DNA of 64,000 nt from Cohaesibacter haloalkalitolerans (GTDB taxonomy: Bacteria > Pseudomonadota > Alphaproteobacteria > Rhizobiales > Cohaesibacteraceae): contig NZ_QNUM01000001.1 of assembly GCF_003574655.1 (NCBI RefSeq), forward strand, positions 186,001-250,000. Reading direction: 5' to 3'. Of this stretch, positions 47,412-57,340 are shown piece after piece. Position numbers and translations under genes: made by a program. How positions within the stretch are numbered: the stretch's first letter is position 1; each line of letters starts with the position of its first letter. The notes under the pieces are model-generated. The model was not told where the DNA came from and ran no database searches. It was given only the letters and a program-made list of their open reading frames with translations.

Positions 47412-49645
47412 TGGTTCAGATCCTGTTCGCCCATTTGTTTAATACTACTAAGTTGAATGTCTTCAAAGATGTATGCATCACCTGACAAGAGTGCCTTGGT
47501 ATGGGCCTCGACTATGGCGTCAAAGTCATGAGCGAGAATATCGTCTCGCAAAGCTTCACGAACCATTTCGATTCCCTTAAGTTCAACCAACAAACTGCTA
47601 GTATCGAACTCTTGCGGTGGTATTGTACGGCTCAGTTCGCGGAGTTCGGCATAACGGTTAGCCAGCGGATCTAGAGCGTCCGGCAAGAATATGGCTTGTT
47701 GGCAAAGTAGGCATCGTTGCGCCGGGCAAATGGTGCCAGCAAGATGATTGTGAACGATGCTTGCGGGAGGATTAAACGGGGCCTTGCACCCCATTCCGAA
47801 TCTTCCGCGAAAGCCTTTTCCTATTCTATAGACTTCTAGCGCTTGCCGATCTCCCTCCGTAATTCCCCCTGTTGTCATCTCGATACGTAAGATGGTGGGA
47901 TCGATAGAATGTCCATCTTGCGTTTCTCGAAGAATCGCTCCAGCTAGAACACGGTGTTTTTTGAACAATTCCTTTATCTGTCGCTTTTGGCGCAGATAAT
48001 GTCGAGTAGACGCGATCGATTTGTGATTGAGGATGTTTTGAACTGCGAAGATATCACTACCGCTGGCATCATAGACGAAGGCGGCGTAGCCGTCACGAAT
48101 GTCGCTAGGCCGCAGCAATTTGATCGCTTGGCTAAGCGTGTCCACGTTGTTGCCCCGCCGTTCCGCCCATTCGATAGCGAGCGGCTTTAGAGCTTTGTTG
48201 AAGGGAATTGAGACCGCAATGGTTTCCCCCAGAAGTCCTATGCATTCTTGACCTTTACCTTTTGGGTTGAAGTAGATCCAAGGCGAGCGCAGCTTACGTT
48301 CGATGAGGGCAATTTCTGCTCGGATTTCTGACGTTTGCGCCTCAGAAAGGAGGCGTAGTCTTACATCCCTAAGCAGCTCCCTTAGGAAACGTGTTCGGTC
48401 GATCTGCGTTTTGATAACCGCATAGGGTTGATACCGGGAACTCTTGAGGCTGAGAGCCGAATGCATGCGTTTAGTTTTCGGTCTGATAGCTCCGATATCG
48501 ACTGTATCTTCTTTGCCCTCTTCCGATTCTTCTACGGCGACCAGAATCATCATGCTGCCGCGCCTGTCCTGACCCTTCGTTTCCTGCCCGGTTCGGTCGG
48601 AAAACCAATCATCGCTTTCCTCGAATGTCCCGTCGACGACGGTAATGGCTCGCGCAGTATCCAACCAACCTGTATGGAAACTTACTAAAGAATAGGCTGC
48701 CATGGTGTCATTCACTGAAGGTGCTATCATTCTGTACAGCGCATCTATCGAAGGGACAGGCCAGCCGCGATCTTTCCAGCCATTTTTACTTGCCCATGTT
48801 TCAATCTTGTGTAGTGCATTATTGATACGCACAATGTCAGATCGACTAATGTCATTTTCAAAAGCGACACGGTGTCGGATTCGCTCGCGGAGCAATACGA
48901 GAATGTTGCGCCAGCGATACCAAACTATGTTTCGTTGCCCACCTTTGCTCCCACGAGTGCCACCTCGGTGCCCGGTTTGGCCAAAGATGCGAGGATCCGT
49001 TCCGCGTAGGAGAGCTTTCTCGCCGCGTTCATGTTGTTTCCAACTGTTGTCGTGAACACGTTTCGCGGCATTGTAGACCGCCTTAAGTGCCCTCGGCTCA
49101 ACATCTCGATGTTCCTTTACTTCTTTGGGAACTTCAATCTTTGGCCATCGGAGAGCGGCTTCTCCCTTCTCTTTACGGACTTTATCGACGCATATTCGGA
49201 TATAACTTAGACATTTCGATTTTGATTTCAGATGTTCTCCTAGTCCATCAAGAAGGAATCGTTTATAGCCATGGCCATCGGCTGATGTGAGATCGTGACA
49301 ACTAATGATGTTCCGCCCCTGCACCTGTTGCAGTTCGGTAAGGAATCGAAAGAATTTGACAATGTATCCCACTTTCGTGGCGAGCGTACCCAAGGATCTT
49401 CCATGTGTGTCGGCGCGAAAGATTGGGGCAAGTTCAAAAATCAACCTCGGACGACCGATGATTTCCATTTGATCGCTTCCGTCGTGGAACATTGTAAGGT
49501 CGACTTGCTTGAGTTCGTTTCTGTCCGTCCAATGCTCCCAAACCAAGGAGTTCGCTGGCAGCTCGACGACAGGTGCCGCTGGATTCAAAGTTCGGCTCTC
49601 AATCGTAAAGAGAGCGTCCGTTTGCGCCTTCTTGAATCGACTCAT
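47408..49645 (-). CDS. ginB: GinB-like tyrosine recombinase with altered active site
   Basis: 745 residues from the ATG at 49645, within the ginA stop. An N-terminal SAM-like DNA-binding region (about 60-200) is followed by a recombinase domain. The first box reads VSFHTGWLDTARAIT, without the usual Arg of TGxR; the second reads RPSDIRDGYAAFVYDASG; the end is NILNHKSIASTRHYLRQK with His and the probable nucleophile Tyr. A Cys-rich stretch (GTICPAQRCLLCQQ) near the C-terminus may bind metal. It probably acts with GinA and GinC as a complex. Confidence 0.78.
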   Translation of the reverse strand: MSRFKKAQTDALFTIESRTLNPAAPVVELPANSLVWEHWTDRNELKQVDLTMFHDGSDQMEIIGRPRLIFELAPIFRADTHGRSLGTLATKVGYIVKFFRFLTELQQVQGRNIISCHDLTSADGHGYKRFLLDGLGEHLKSKSKCLSYIRICVDKVRKEKGEAALRWPKIEVPKEVKEHRDVEPRALKAVYNAAKRVHDNSWKQHERGEKALLRGTDPRIFGQTGHRGGTRGSKGGQRNIVWYRWRNILVLLRERIRHRVAFENDISRSDIVRINNALHKIETWASKNGWKDRGWPVPSIDALYRMIAPSVNDTMAAYSLVSFHTGWLDTARAITVVDGTFEESDDWFSDRTGQETKGQDRRGSMMILVAVEESEEGKEDTVDIGAIRPKTKRMHSALSLKSSRYQPYAVIKTQIDRTRFLRELLRDVRLRLLSEAQTSEIRAEIALIERKLRSPWIYFNPKGKGQECIGLLGETIAVSIPFNKALKPLAIEWAERRGNNVDTLSQAIKLLRPSDIRDGYAAFVYDASGSDIFAVQNILNHKSIASTRHYLRQKRQIKELFKKHRVLAGAILRETQDGHSIDPTILRIEMTTGGITEGDRQALEVYRIGKGFRGRFGMGCKAPFNPPASIVHNHLAGTICPAQRCLLCQQAIFLPDALDPLANRYAELRELSRTIPPQEFDTSSLLVELKGIEMVREALRDDILAHDFDAIVEAHTKALLSGDAYIFEDIQLSSIKQMGEQDLNQ

Positions 49646-51000
49646 GAGATTTCTCCATCCAACCAATTAGACCAATCCCGAGAATATTTATTTCTGCCGA
49701 GTTGGCTTCGAAGCCAACGCAAGTAACGTTCCGTCGTCTCGGAAGAGACATGGCCCATGGCTGGCCGGATTATTTGCTCAATGAGATCACGAGCCATACC
49801 GTTGACCGTCGTCGAGGAGGGGATGTGGTTGTCGCTTCCCGCAAAACGAACTTCTTCCTTGATTAAAACCAATTCCGCATCAATGCGCCTGAGCACCTCG
49901 TAACAGGCCCAGGCATGGCGTCCCAGATGTATGGACCACCCCGGAAATGGCATTGTCTCCCTGCGGTTTTTGGATTTTTCCTGAGCCCAAATCTCCAAGA
50001 AACGCCGGTGAGAATACGGCCTGCCTGTCGAAGGAGACAAGAAAAGTTCCTTTGGCAAGGATTTCCCTTCGTTTCTCGCCTTGAAGACCTCTATGGCGCG
50101 TTTTCTGGGGCCTCTTATGTAGGCGTCTAGCCGAAACAGCAGGTTTCGATCTATCGATATTTTGCGGGGTTTGCCTTTCTTTTCGGGGTCACCAATCATA
50201 CGATCCCCTTTTGTTCCATAATAGATTTTGACTCCGACCTCGGTTACGTCACCCGCGACCTGTTCGGGATCGCGAAGGTTCGGGATTTGCCGGGCACGGA
50301 TCAGCCGCACCTCTTCGGATCGCATTCCGGTTTCAATTACCGTGCGGCACATTAGATAACCGGTATTCCCATGGTCACCTGGATGTTCGGCATGGATGCT
50401 TTCCAGCCAAGTGACGATTTCGGGGCGGGTAGGCAACCTGAGATCCTCGGGATCTTGACGTACTCTTCCCACCCGTCGGGATTGTGTCGTAGTCGGTTTG
50501 CCGGTCCTTGCCTGATTCTGGTAATGTATATGGGCTGGGAGCGAGTCTTGTGAGATTTCGAATGGGTCCCGCATGCCATGGTACGCGGCAAACGTCAAAA
50601 AATCCCCCACAGTCCCCATGCGCCGGTTAATGGTTGAGGCAGATAAGGGGTTGCCATCCGCAGTGCATTTCCCGAACTGCATGGCTGTCTGGTAAGTTTC
50701 CAGCAGTTGAATGTAACTGACCGTTTTCCAGTCGAGACGATACCGTTCACAATAAGTGTAAAAATGCTCAAGATCCCGACCATAGGCTTTCATGGAATTT
50801 TCGGACGGCTTTTTGTATCCGGAATACGCGCTTGCGGCACCTTTGTCGGCGGACCATCTCCCTGCCCCCCTTGCCACCAAGTATTCGTAGGCCTCGTGCA
50901 GCAATTTCCATTTGAATGTAAAAAGGATCGGAATGTGGGCCAGGGATGGACGGCCACATTTCTCGCAAGTAGCCCTATGAGGCATAACAAGAAAGGCCAT
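49642..51000 (-). CDS. ginA: GinA-like tyrosine recombinase
   Basis: 452 residues from the ATG at 51000 with GGGAG upstream; a TTG at 51015 is possible. It begins with a CxxC (ATCEKCGRPSL), then an N-terminal core-binding domain (about 65-165) and the catalytic domain: VIETGMRSEEVRLIRARQI (Arg I), IHLGRHAWACYEVL (His-x-x-Arg) and AMGHVSSETTERYLRWLRS (His, Tyr). It is the first gene at the right end of the island, facing inward, as ginA is in GInt islands. Confidence 0.85.
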   Translation of the reverse strand: MAFLVMPHRATCEKCGRPSLAHIPILFTFKWKLLHEAYEYLVARGAGRWSADKGAASAYSGYKKPSENSMKAYGRDLEHFYTYCERYRLDWKTVSYIQLLETYQTAMQFGKCTADGNPLSASTINRRMGTVGDFLTFAAYHGMRDPFEISQDSLPAHIHYQNQARTGKPTTTQSRRVGRVRQDPEDLRLPTRPEIVTWLESIHAEHPGDHGNTGYLMCRTVIETGMRSEEVRLIRARQIPNLRDPEQVAGDVTEVGVKIYYGTKGDRMIGDPEKKGKPRKISIDRNLLFRLDAYIRGPRKRAIEVFKARNEGKSLPKELFLSPSTGRPYSHRRFLEIWAQEKSKNRRETMPFPGWSIHLGRHAWACYEVLRRIDAELVLIKEEVRFAGSDNHIPSSTTVNGMARDLIEQIIRPAMGHVSSETTERYLRWLRSQLGRNKYSRDWSNWLDGEIS

Positions 51001-51013
51001 GACGCAGACTCCC

Positions 51014-51045
51014 AAATGTTCTTACATACGTACACAAGAACATTT
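51014..51045. promoter_or_regulatory. inverted repeat upstream of ginA
   Basis: AAATGTTCTT (51014-51023) and AAGAACATTT (51036-51045) are perfect inverses with a 12-bp spacer centred on ACGT. It lies just upstream of ginA and 43 bp from the attachment core. It could be an operator for the operon or a recombinase accessory site. Confidence 0.6.
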
Positions 51046-51080
51046 AGGGAACGAAATGTCAATATGAAAAACGGAATTTC

Positions 51081-51383
51081 TTAGGTGCGCGAGTATCCGC
51101 GGTAGTCGGAATCGATGGTGCCGGGGGTGTTGAGCAGGGTCACGCCAAACTTCAGCGCCAGACCGGAGCGCGGGCGGATCTGGGCTTCAAAGCCGCGTTC
51201 CATGGCCATGCAGAAGCCGGTCGGCACCAGCGCCCGGCCGCCGTTGGCCTTGAGGATCACCGGTTCGTCCGCCGGATTGGCGGCCTGAAGATCGAGCCCG
51301 GCAGCCTCCTTGCTCTGGTAGCGGGGCAATTCCAGCCCCTCGAAATGCGCAAGCGGCATGATGCTAAGACGTGGTTTGGCCAT
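51081..51383 (-). pseudogene. dut: dut 5' fragment, right of the island
   Basis: The gene starts at the ATG 51383 ([16 protein letters not shown]) and reads through dUTPase motifs I (AGLDLQA), II (PRSGLALKF) and III (GTIDSDYRG). The match ends at 51097; four island-encoded residues and a TAA (51081-51083) follow, giving 100 residues. Motifs IV and V, needed for catalysis at the trimer interface, are missing and found at 24192-24379. It comes right after coaBC on the same strand, its usual place. Confidence 0.93.
51088..51103. repeat. right island attachment site
   Basis: CGCGAGTA (51088-51095), one T, then CCGCGGT (51097-51103). The latter repeats 24373-24379; the former is the exact inverse of 24380-24387. 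Confidence 0.85.
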
Positions 51384-51435
51384 GTGATGTTTCCCCGTAA
51401 GACTTGAAACCGAGAGGCAGCCCGCCCGTCGGCTG

Positions 51436-52653
51436 TCAGATTTCGATGATCTCGTCCAGCGCTTCGCCGATGCGGGTAATGAGGCGGGTGGCAACCTCGC
51501 CCTTGCTCATGTCCTGCCAGGCCTCGATGCTGTCGGCGCGGATGATCTTGATCATGTTGTGATCGCCGCCCATGATACCGGTCTGAGGTGACACATCGTT
51601 GGCAATGATCCAGTCAACACCCTTTTTCGCCAGCTTTCTGGTGGCATTCTCTTCCAGATTCTGGGTTTCGGCTGCAAAACCGACCACCAGCTTCGGGCGC
51701 TTGTCCGGATGGGTGCCAACAAAGCGGGCGATGTCGGGGTTTTCCTCGAACTGCAACGCCGGAAAGCTGCCATCAGCCTGCTTCTTGATTTTCTCTGCGC
51801 CTTCGTTGGCCACATGCCAGTCAGCCACCGCAGCGGCCATGATGGCCACATCGGCGGGAAGATGGGCTTCGACGGCCGCATGCATCTGCCGGGCGGTTTC
51901 AACCCTGATGATCTCAACACCCTTTGGCGGATCAATTGCAACAGGACCGGACACGATCGTGACCCGCGCCCCAGCTGCGCGCGCGGCGACGGCAAGAGCA
52001 TAACCCTGTTTGCCCGATGAGCGGTTGGCGATGTAGCGCACCGGATCGATGGGCTCATGGGTTGGACCGGCGGTGATCAGCACATGCTTTCCGGCGAGCG
52101 GCTTTGGGGTGTCATCGAGCAACGACCTGATTTCGGAGACGATCTCCTCAGGCTCGCTGAGACGGCCCGGGCCTTCCTCGTTGCAGGCCATCATGCCGAC
52201 AGCCGGACCGACAAAGTGCAAGCCATCCTGATGCAGGGTGGCGAGATTGCGCTGGGTGGCCGGGTGGTACCACATGCGCACATTCATCGCAGGGGCAACC
52301 AGCACCGGCTTGTCGGTTGCCAGCAACATGGTGCTGGGCAGGTCATCGGCAATGCCGTTGGCCATCTTGGCGATCAGATTGGCGGTTGCTGGCGCGACGA
52401 CCACCAGATCGGCGGCACGGGACAACTCGATATGGCCGATCTCGCTTTCCCTTGTCAGGTCAAACAGCTCGGTGAGCACCGGCTTGCCGGTCAGCGTCGC
52501 GATGGTTAGCGGGGCAACAAATTCCGTCGCCGCTCTGGTCATGATGACCTGAACCCCGGCGCCCTCCTTGAGCAACAGGCGGATGATGTCGAGCGCCTTG
52601 AAGGCGGCAATGCCGCCGGAAATGACGAGCAGGATGCGCTTGTTGGCCAGCAT
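51436..52653 (-). CDS. coaBC: phosphopantothenoylcysteine decarboxylase/synthetase
   Basis: 405 residues from the ATG at 52653 ([19 protein letters not shown]). The N-terminal CoaC flavoprotein has [13 protein letters not shown] and the active His-type flavin pocket; the C-terminal CoaB has [20 protein letters not shown] with [12 protein letters not shown]. It makes 4'-phosphopantetheine on the path to coenzyme A. The order ubiB-coaBC-dut is standard in Hyphomicrobiales. Confidence 0.95.
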   Translation of the reverse strand: MLANKRILLVISGGIAAFKALDIIRLLLKEGAGVQVIMTRAATEFVAPLTIATLTGKPVLTELFDLTRESEIGHIELSRAADLVVVAPATANLIAKMANGIADDLPSTMLLATDKPVLVAPAMNVRMWYHPATQRNLATLHQDGLHFVGPAVGMMACNEEGPGRLSEPEEIVSEIRSLLDDTPKPLAGKHVLITAGPTHEPIDPVRYIANRSSGKQGYALAVAARAAGARVTIVSGPVAIDPPKGVEIIRVETARQMHAAVEAHLPADVAIMAAAVADWHVANEGAEKIKKQADGSFPALQFEENPDIARFVGTHPDKRPKLVVGFAAETQNLEENATRKLAKKGVDWIIANDVSPQTGIMGGDHNMIKIIRADSIEAWQDMSKGEVATRLITRIGEALDEIIEI

Positions 52654-52664
52654 GAGACGAACTC

Positions 52665-54251
52665 CTAACTCCAGATGCGAACAGCGATGGCGGCAAGGGC
52701 GATGGCAATCACCCACAGGGCAAGGCGACCGGACCGGCCCTTGCGGGCCTCGGCGCGTCCGATGGCGGAAACCGTTTCGGAATCGAGACGGAGGCCATCG
52801 CGACCCATTTCATCAAAGCTTGCAGAAAGGCGCTCGGCGCGACGCGCCATCTCGGGTAGCTGCGCCGACAAGGTGCCGAGCACCGTCAGCCCTTCGGCCA
52901 TCTCTTTGGCCTTGGCGATAGGGCCGAGATTCTTTTCCATCCAGTCCTTGACCACCGGTTCGGAGGTGTTCCACAGATTGAGGCTGTCATCAAGCATTCG
53001 CGCAACACCTTCGGCGACGACCATGGTCTTTTGCAACAGGATCAGTTCGGTGCGGGTGGCCATGCCAAACAGCTCGGTGAACTCGAATAGCTGCTGCAAC
53101 AGACCTGCCATCGAGATTTCGGCAGAATCCCGGCCATGGATCGGCTCCCCGATCGACCGCAGGGCCTGAGCGAAGGTGTCGACATCCTGCGTCGAGGGTA
53201 CATAACCCGCCTCGAAATGCACCATGGACACCCGGCGATAATCGCGCTTGATGAAACCATAGAGGATTTCAGCAAGGAAGCGCTGTTCCTTCATGCCGAG
53301 CCGTCCCATGATGCCAAAATCTACGGCGACCAGCTTGCCATCGGTGCCAAGAAACAGGTTGCCCGGATGCATGTCGGCATGGAAGAAGCCGTCGCGCAGG
53401 GCATGGCGCAGGAAAGACTGGATCACCGTGCGGCCAAGGGCGCTCAAATCATGGCCGGAGGCTTTGAGCGCGGCCATGTCGTTGAGCTTGATGCCGTCAA
53501 TCCATTCCATGGTCATGACTGTCTTTTCCGACTTGCCCCAATAGATCGTCGGCACCCGGAAATTTTTATCCCCGGCACAATTCTCGGCCATTTCACTCAT
53601 CGCGGCGGCCTCAAGGCGGAAATCCATTTCCAGACGGATCGACTGGGCCAGCGTGTCAACGACACCCACGGGCTTCAGGCGGCGGGACGGCACATGGACG
53701 GCTTCGATGAGACGGGCGGCGAGATAGAAACCGGCCAGATCATCCTGAAAGCGCTGGGCGACATTGGGGCGCAGGATCTTGACGGCAACATCCTGCCGCT
53801 CGCCGCTGGCGTCAACAAAGGTGGCGCGGTGCACCTGAGCAATGGACGCTGCGGCAATCGGCTCGGAGAAACTTTCAAACAGCGCTTCGACCGGTTTGCC
53901 AAGCGCGTCCTTCACGGCCTTTCGGGCTTCCTGCATGCTGAAGGCCGGTACGCGATCCTGAAGGGCCGTCAGCGCTTCGGCCAACTCGGGGCCGACCAGA
54001 TCGGGGCGGGTTGCCAGAAACTGGCCCATCTTGACATAGCTCGGCCCCAGACGGTTGAGCGCAGCGCTCAGACGTTCGCCCTTGTTGCGGGCAGAGGCAT
54101 TCCGGCGCTCGAACAGCTTGAGGAAAGAGAGCGCAATGCGGGGCCCTGTCGGCAGGTCCGCCGGTGGTTCGATGATGGAAAAGACGCCCTCACGAGCCAG
54201 AATATAGCCCGTATGCGCAAGGCGGAGCAGAGCAGATGACGCACCAATCAT
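52665..54251 (-). CDS. ubiB: ABC1/AarF-family ubiquinone biosynthesis protein UbiB
   Basis: 528 residues. It is an atypical kinase-like ATPase helping early ubiquinone synthesis. The family motif KMGQFLATRPDLVGPELAEA (about 77-96), AAASIAQVHRATF, VAVKILRPN and HADMHPGNLFLGTDGKLVAVDFGIMGRL are clear. A C-terminal hydrophobic segment (LALWVIAIALAAIAVRIW) anchors it in the membrane. It is 16 bp after ubiE. Confidence 0.95.
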   Translation of the reverse strand: MIGASSALLRLAHTGYILAREGVFSIIEPPADLPTGPRIALSFLKLFERRNASARNKGERLSAALNRLGPSYVKMGQFLATRPDLVGPELAEALTALQDRVPAFSMQEARKAVKDALGKPVEALFESFSEPIAAASIAQVHRATFVDASGERQDVAVKILRPNVAQRFQDDLAGFYLAARLIEAVHVPSRRLKPVGVVDTLAQSIRLEMDFRLEAAAMSEMAENCAGDKNFRVPTIYWGKSEKTVMTMEWIDGIKLNDMAALKASGHDLSALGRTVIQSFLRHALRDGFFHADMHPGNLFLGTDGKLVAVDFGIMGRLGMKEQRFLAEILYGFIKRDYRRVSMVHFEAGYVPSTQDVDTFAQALRSIGEPIHGRDSAEISMAGLLQQLFEFTELFGMATRTELILLQKTMVVAEGVARMLDDSLNLWNTSEPVVKDWMEKNLGPIAKAKEMAEGLTVLGTLSAQLPEMARRAERLSASFDEMGRDGLRLDSETVSAIGRAEARKGRSGRLALWVIAIALAAIAVRIWS

Positions 54252-54267
54252 AATTGTCTTCCGATCC

Positions 54268-55059
54268 TTACAGCTTCCAGCCCGAATGCATGGCGGTGAT
54301 GCCGCCGGACATGTTGCGGAAGGTCACCTGCTGGAAACCGGCATCCTCGATCATCATTTTGAAGCGTGCCTTGTTGGGAAACTTCCGGATCGACTGCACG
54401 AAATACTCATAGCTGGCCCGGTCGCCGGTCACGACATCACCGATGGTGGGGATGGCATTGAAGGAAAACAGGTCATAGGCCTTGTCGAGCAGCGGCATGT
54501 CAACATTTGAGAATTCCAGACACATGAAGCGGCCGCCCCGTTTCAGCACGCGATAGGCCTCGGACAGGGCCTTGTCGATGCGGGGCACATTGCGAATGCC
54601 ATAGGCGATGGTATAGGCGTCGAAACTGTTGTCTTCAAACGGCAGTTCCTCGGCATTGCCCTCGACGAATTCAAGATTGTTGATGAGACCATTGGCCTTG
54701 GCGCGGTCCTTGCCGACGGCAAGCATGGAGCCGTTGATGTCGAACACCGTGCACCGGGCGTTGCCACGCGAGCGTTCAACGACGCGGAAGGAGATGTCGC
54801 CCGTGCCACCGGCCACATCAAGCAGCCTGAACGGCACGCGTCCACTCTGGGGCGGATTGAGCCAGGCCACGAAGGCATCTTTCCAGAGCCGGTGCATGCC
54901 GCCGCTCATCAGGTCGTTCATCATGTCGTAGCGATCGGCCACGTGATGGAAAACTTCGTTGACCCGCGGTTGCTTTTCGCCCTCTCCGACCTGTTCAAAG
55001 CCGAAGGAAGTCGCCATTTCGGTGACCTTTTCCGTGCGATCCCTGTTTTGTGCCGCCAT
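54268..55059 (-). CDS. ubiE: ubiquinone/menaquinone C-methyltransferase
   Basis: 263 residues from the ATG at 55059 with GAGGACG upstream. It is a SAM-dependent methyltransferase in quinone synthesis. [35 protein letters not shown] (SAM loop), [15 protein letters not shown]-like [10 protein letters not shown] and the late [20 protein letters not shown] are family signatures. It begins the ubiE-ubiB-coaBC-dut operon. Confidence 0.95.
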   Translation of the reverse strand: MAAQNRDRTEKVTEMATSFGFEQVGEGEKQPRVNEVFHHVADRYDMMNDLMSGGMHRLWKDAFVAWLNPPQSGRVPFRLLDVAGGTGDISFRVVERSRGNARCTVFDINGSMLAVGKDRAKANGLINNLEFVEGNAEELPFEDNSFDAYTIAYGIRNVPRIDKALSEAYRVLKRGGRFMCLEFSNVDMPLLDKAYDLFSFNAIPTIGDVVTGDRASYEYFVQSIRKFPNKARFKMMIEDAGFQQVTFRNMSGGITAMHSGWKL

Positions 55060-55229
55060 GATTTACGTCCTCAGCTCAACCGGTTGCGGGAGCGATTGTC
55101 ATTTCGTTTCCGCCGGACAATAGCCCATCTGATCCGTAAATACCATGTTTCGAAATGGCTTTTCTTGTGTTGCTTTCGTCCCATTGTTAAGCTGGCCATC
55201 TCGTTATCGGCTCACGTTTGGGGGTTCCC

Positions 55230-56399
55230 ATGGATATTGAAAAACTGCGCAGCGAAACACCGGGACTGACCCATGGCATTCATCTGATGGCCTGCGGCTC
55301 GGCGCTGGCACCACAGCCGGTTCTCAATGCTGTGATGGCCTATCTCGATCTCGAGGCAAAGGTCGGCGGATACGAAGCTCATGCGCAACAGGCAGAGATG
55401 CTCGACGGGGTCTATGAATCTGTCGCCCGCCTGATCGGAGCCAAACGGCACGAGATCGCCATCATGGAAAATGCAACCGCCGCCTGGTGCCAGCCCTTCT
55501 ATGCGCTGCCGCTCAAGCCAGGCGACCGCATCATCACCTGTCAGGCGGAATATGCGGCCAACTATGTGGCCTATCTGCATCGCCAGAAGAAGGACGGGAT
55601 TGAAATCGACGTCGTGCCCAATGACGAGACCGGAGCGATGGATCTGGCTGCCCTCGAAAACCTGATTTGCGACAAGACTGCGCTCATCACCATCACCTGG
55701 GTGCCAACCAACGGCGGGCTGGTCAATCCAGCAGCCGCTGTCGGGGCGATCGCCAGAAAGCACGGCATCCCCTATCTGCTGGACGCCTGTCAGGCAGTGG
55801 GGCAGATGCCGGTTGATGTGGAGGCATTGCAGTGCGATTTCCTGTCGGCGACGGGGCGGAAGTTCCTGCGTGGGCCACGCGGCACCGGCTTTCTTTATAT
55901 TCGCGAAAAGTGGCTTCAAAGCATGGAGCCGGTAGCGCTTGATCACTTCTCCGCGCCTTTGGTTGACAGCGGCCACTATGCGGTCCGGGAGGATGCACGA
56001 CGGTTCGAGACCTGGGAGAACAGCTACGCCTTGCGCGCTGGTCTGAAGGTGGCCTGCGACTATGCCATGGCCATCGGGCTGGAGGCGATCCAGCAGCGGG
56101 CCTGGAGACTGGCCGCTGAGCTGCGACAAAAACTGGCCGGGTTGCCCGGATGCCGTATCATGGATCTGGGGGCCGAGAAATGCGCCATCATCAGCTTCAC
56201 CATCGACGGGCTGGACCCGCAATTGGCGGTCCACAGCCTCAGGACCGAGGGCATCGCCATCGGCATGACGCGACCCACCAGTTCGCTTCTGGATGCGGAG
56301 CAGCGGCAGTTGCCGGTGATGCTCCGCGTATCGCCGCATTACTACAACAACGAAGCCGATCTCGATGCCTGCGTTGCTGCCCTCAAATCGCTCCTGTGA
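55230..56399 (+). CDS. class V aminotransferase-fold PLP enzyme
   Basis: 389 residues from the ATG at 55230. The fold is that of class V aminotransferases, cysteine desulfurases and isopenicillin N epimerase. PLP residues: LLDACQAVGQMPVDV with the Asp, and SATGRKFLRGPRGTGFLY with the Schiff-base Lys. There is no cysteine loop typical of IscS. The substrate is unknown. It lies between divergent ubiE and mutM, which normally are neighbours, so it may be an insertion. The next gene starts 9 bp later. Confidence 0.85.
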   Translation: MDIEKLRSETPGLTHGIHLMACGSALAPQPVLNAVMAYLDLEAKVGGYEAHAQQAEMLDGVYESVARLIGAKRHEIAIMENATAAWCQPFYALPLKPGDRIITCQAEYAANYVAYLHRQKKDGIEIDVVPNDETGAMDLAALENLICDKTALITITWVPTNGGLVNPAAAVGAIARKHGIPYLLDACQAVGQMPVDVEALQCDFLSATGRKFLRGPRGTGFLYIREKWLQSMEPVALDHFSAPLVDSGHYAVREDARRFETWENSYALRAGLKVACDYAMAIGLEAIQQRAWRLAAELRQKLAGLPGCRIMDLGAEKCAIISFTIDGLDPQLAVHSLRTEGIAIGMTRPTSSLLDAEQRQLPVMLRVSPHYYNNEADLDACVAALKSLL

Positions 56400-56408
56400 G
56401 ACCTGATC

Positions 56409-57296
56409 ATGCCTGAATTGCCAGAGGTGGAAACCGTGCGGCGCGGCCTGCAGCCGGTGCTTGAGAATGCAACCATCGAGCGGGCCGAAATTCGCCGCGA
56501 GAATCTGCGCTTTGCCTTTCCGGAAGGTCTCGCCGAGCGGCTTGCCGGGCGGCAGGTCATTGGCCTTGGCCGGCGGGCGAAATATCTGTTGGCCGATCTC
56601 GATGACGGCATGGTTCTTGTCATGCATCTGGGCATGTCGGGATCGTTCCGCGTGGTGACGCCCGAGGAGCAGCATCTGATTGCGGAAGCGAGCTTTCATC
56701 TTGCCCGCGGCAAGCTTCCCCAGCACGATCATGTGGTGCTGCACCTCACATCTGGAGCCTCGATCCTTTACAATGATCCGCGCCGCTTCGGCTTTTTCGA
56801 CCTCATCGCCCGCGTGACACTGGCCGAGCATCCCTATTTTGCCAAACTTGGCGTCGAGCCGGTGGGCAATGCTCTTGATGCGGCCTATCTGGCGGAGAAG
56901 TTTGCGGGCCGGAAGACGCCGCTCAAGTCGGCATTGCTCGATCAGCATGTCATTGCCGGGCTCGGCAACATCTATGTCTGCGAGGCGTTGTTCCGTTCGG
57001 GGCTCGACCCGAGGCGGGCGGCGGGTACACTTGTCACCAGGAACGGCAAGCCATCGGCGAAACTTGGGCTGCTGACAGACGAGATTCGCGCCACCATTGC
57101 CGAAGCGATCGAGGCGGGTGGGTCGACCCTGCGCGACCACACAAGAGCAGACGGTAGCCTTGGCTATTTCCAGCATCGCTTCAAGGTTTATGACCGGGAA
57201 GGCGCGCCCTGCCCAAATGAGGGCTGTTCCGGCACCATCGAACGGATCACCCAGAGTGGGCGCTCGACCTTCTTCTGCCCGAATTGCCAAAAATAA
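56409..57296 (+). CDS. mutM: formamidopyrimidine-DNA glycosylase
   Basis: 295 residues. It removes 8-oxoguanine and formamidopyrimidines and cuts the abasic site. The N-terminal catalytic Pro and Glu lie in [14 protein letters not shown]; the H2TH region includes [17 protein letters not shown]; the zinc finger reads [10 protein letters not shown] and FFCPNCQK. It is complete. Confidence 0.97.
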   Translation: MPELPEVETVRRGLQPVLENATIERAEIRRENLRFAFPEGLAERLAGRQVIGLGRRAKYLLADLDDGMVLVMHLGMSGSFRVVTPEEQHLIAEASFHLARGKLPQHDHVVLHLTSGASILYNDPRRFGFFDLIARVTLAEHPYFAKLGVEPVGNALDAAYLAEKFAGRKTPLKSALLDQHVIAGLGNIYVCEALFRSGLDPRRAAGTLVTRNGKPSAKLGLLTDEIRATIAEAIEAGGSTLRDHTRADGSLGYFQHRFKVYDREGAPCPNEGCSGTIERITQSGRSTFFCPNCQK

Positions 57297-57320
57297 AGGG
57301 GCGCGAGCGCCCCTTTATCT
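57295..57320. terminator. bidirectional terminator between mutM and aldo/keto reductase
   Basis: AAAGGGGCGC (57295-57304) pairs with GCGCCCCTTT (57307-57316). It lies between convergent genes and has A and T flanks. Confidence 0.75.
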
Positions 57321-57340
57321 AATCACAATGACCCGTTGGC

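Noticed and set aside
44878-51015. Tn554 or recombinase-in-trio (RIT) element
   Set aside because: Both share multiple tyrosine recombinases, but three large recombinases plus a fourth small gene at one island end, with long cargo beyond, fits GInt better.
55212-57290. 692-codon antisense frame over the aminotransferase and mutM genes
   Set aside because: It spans two real genes with clear motifs and has no recognisable protein features.
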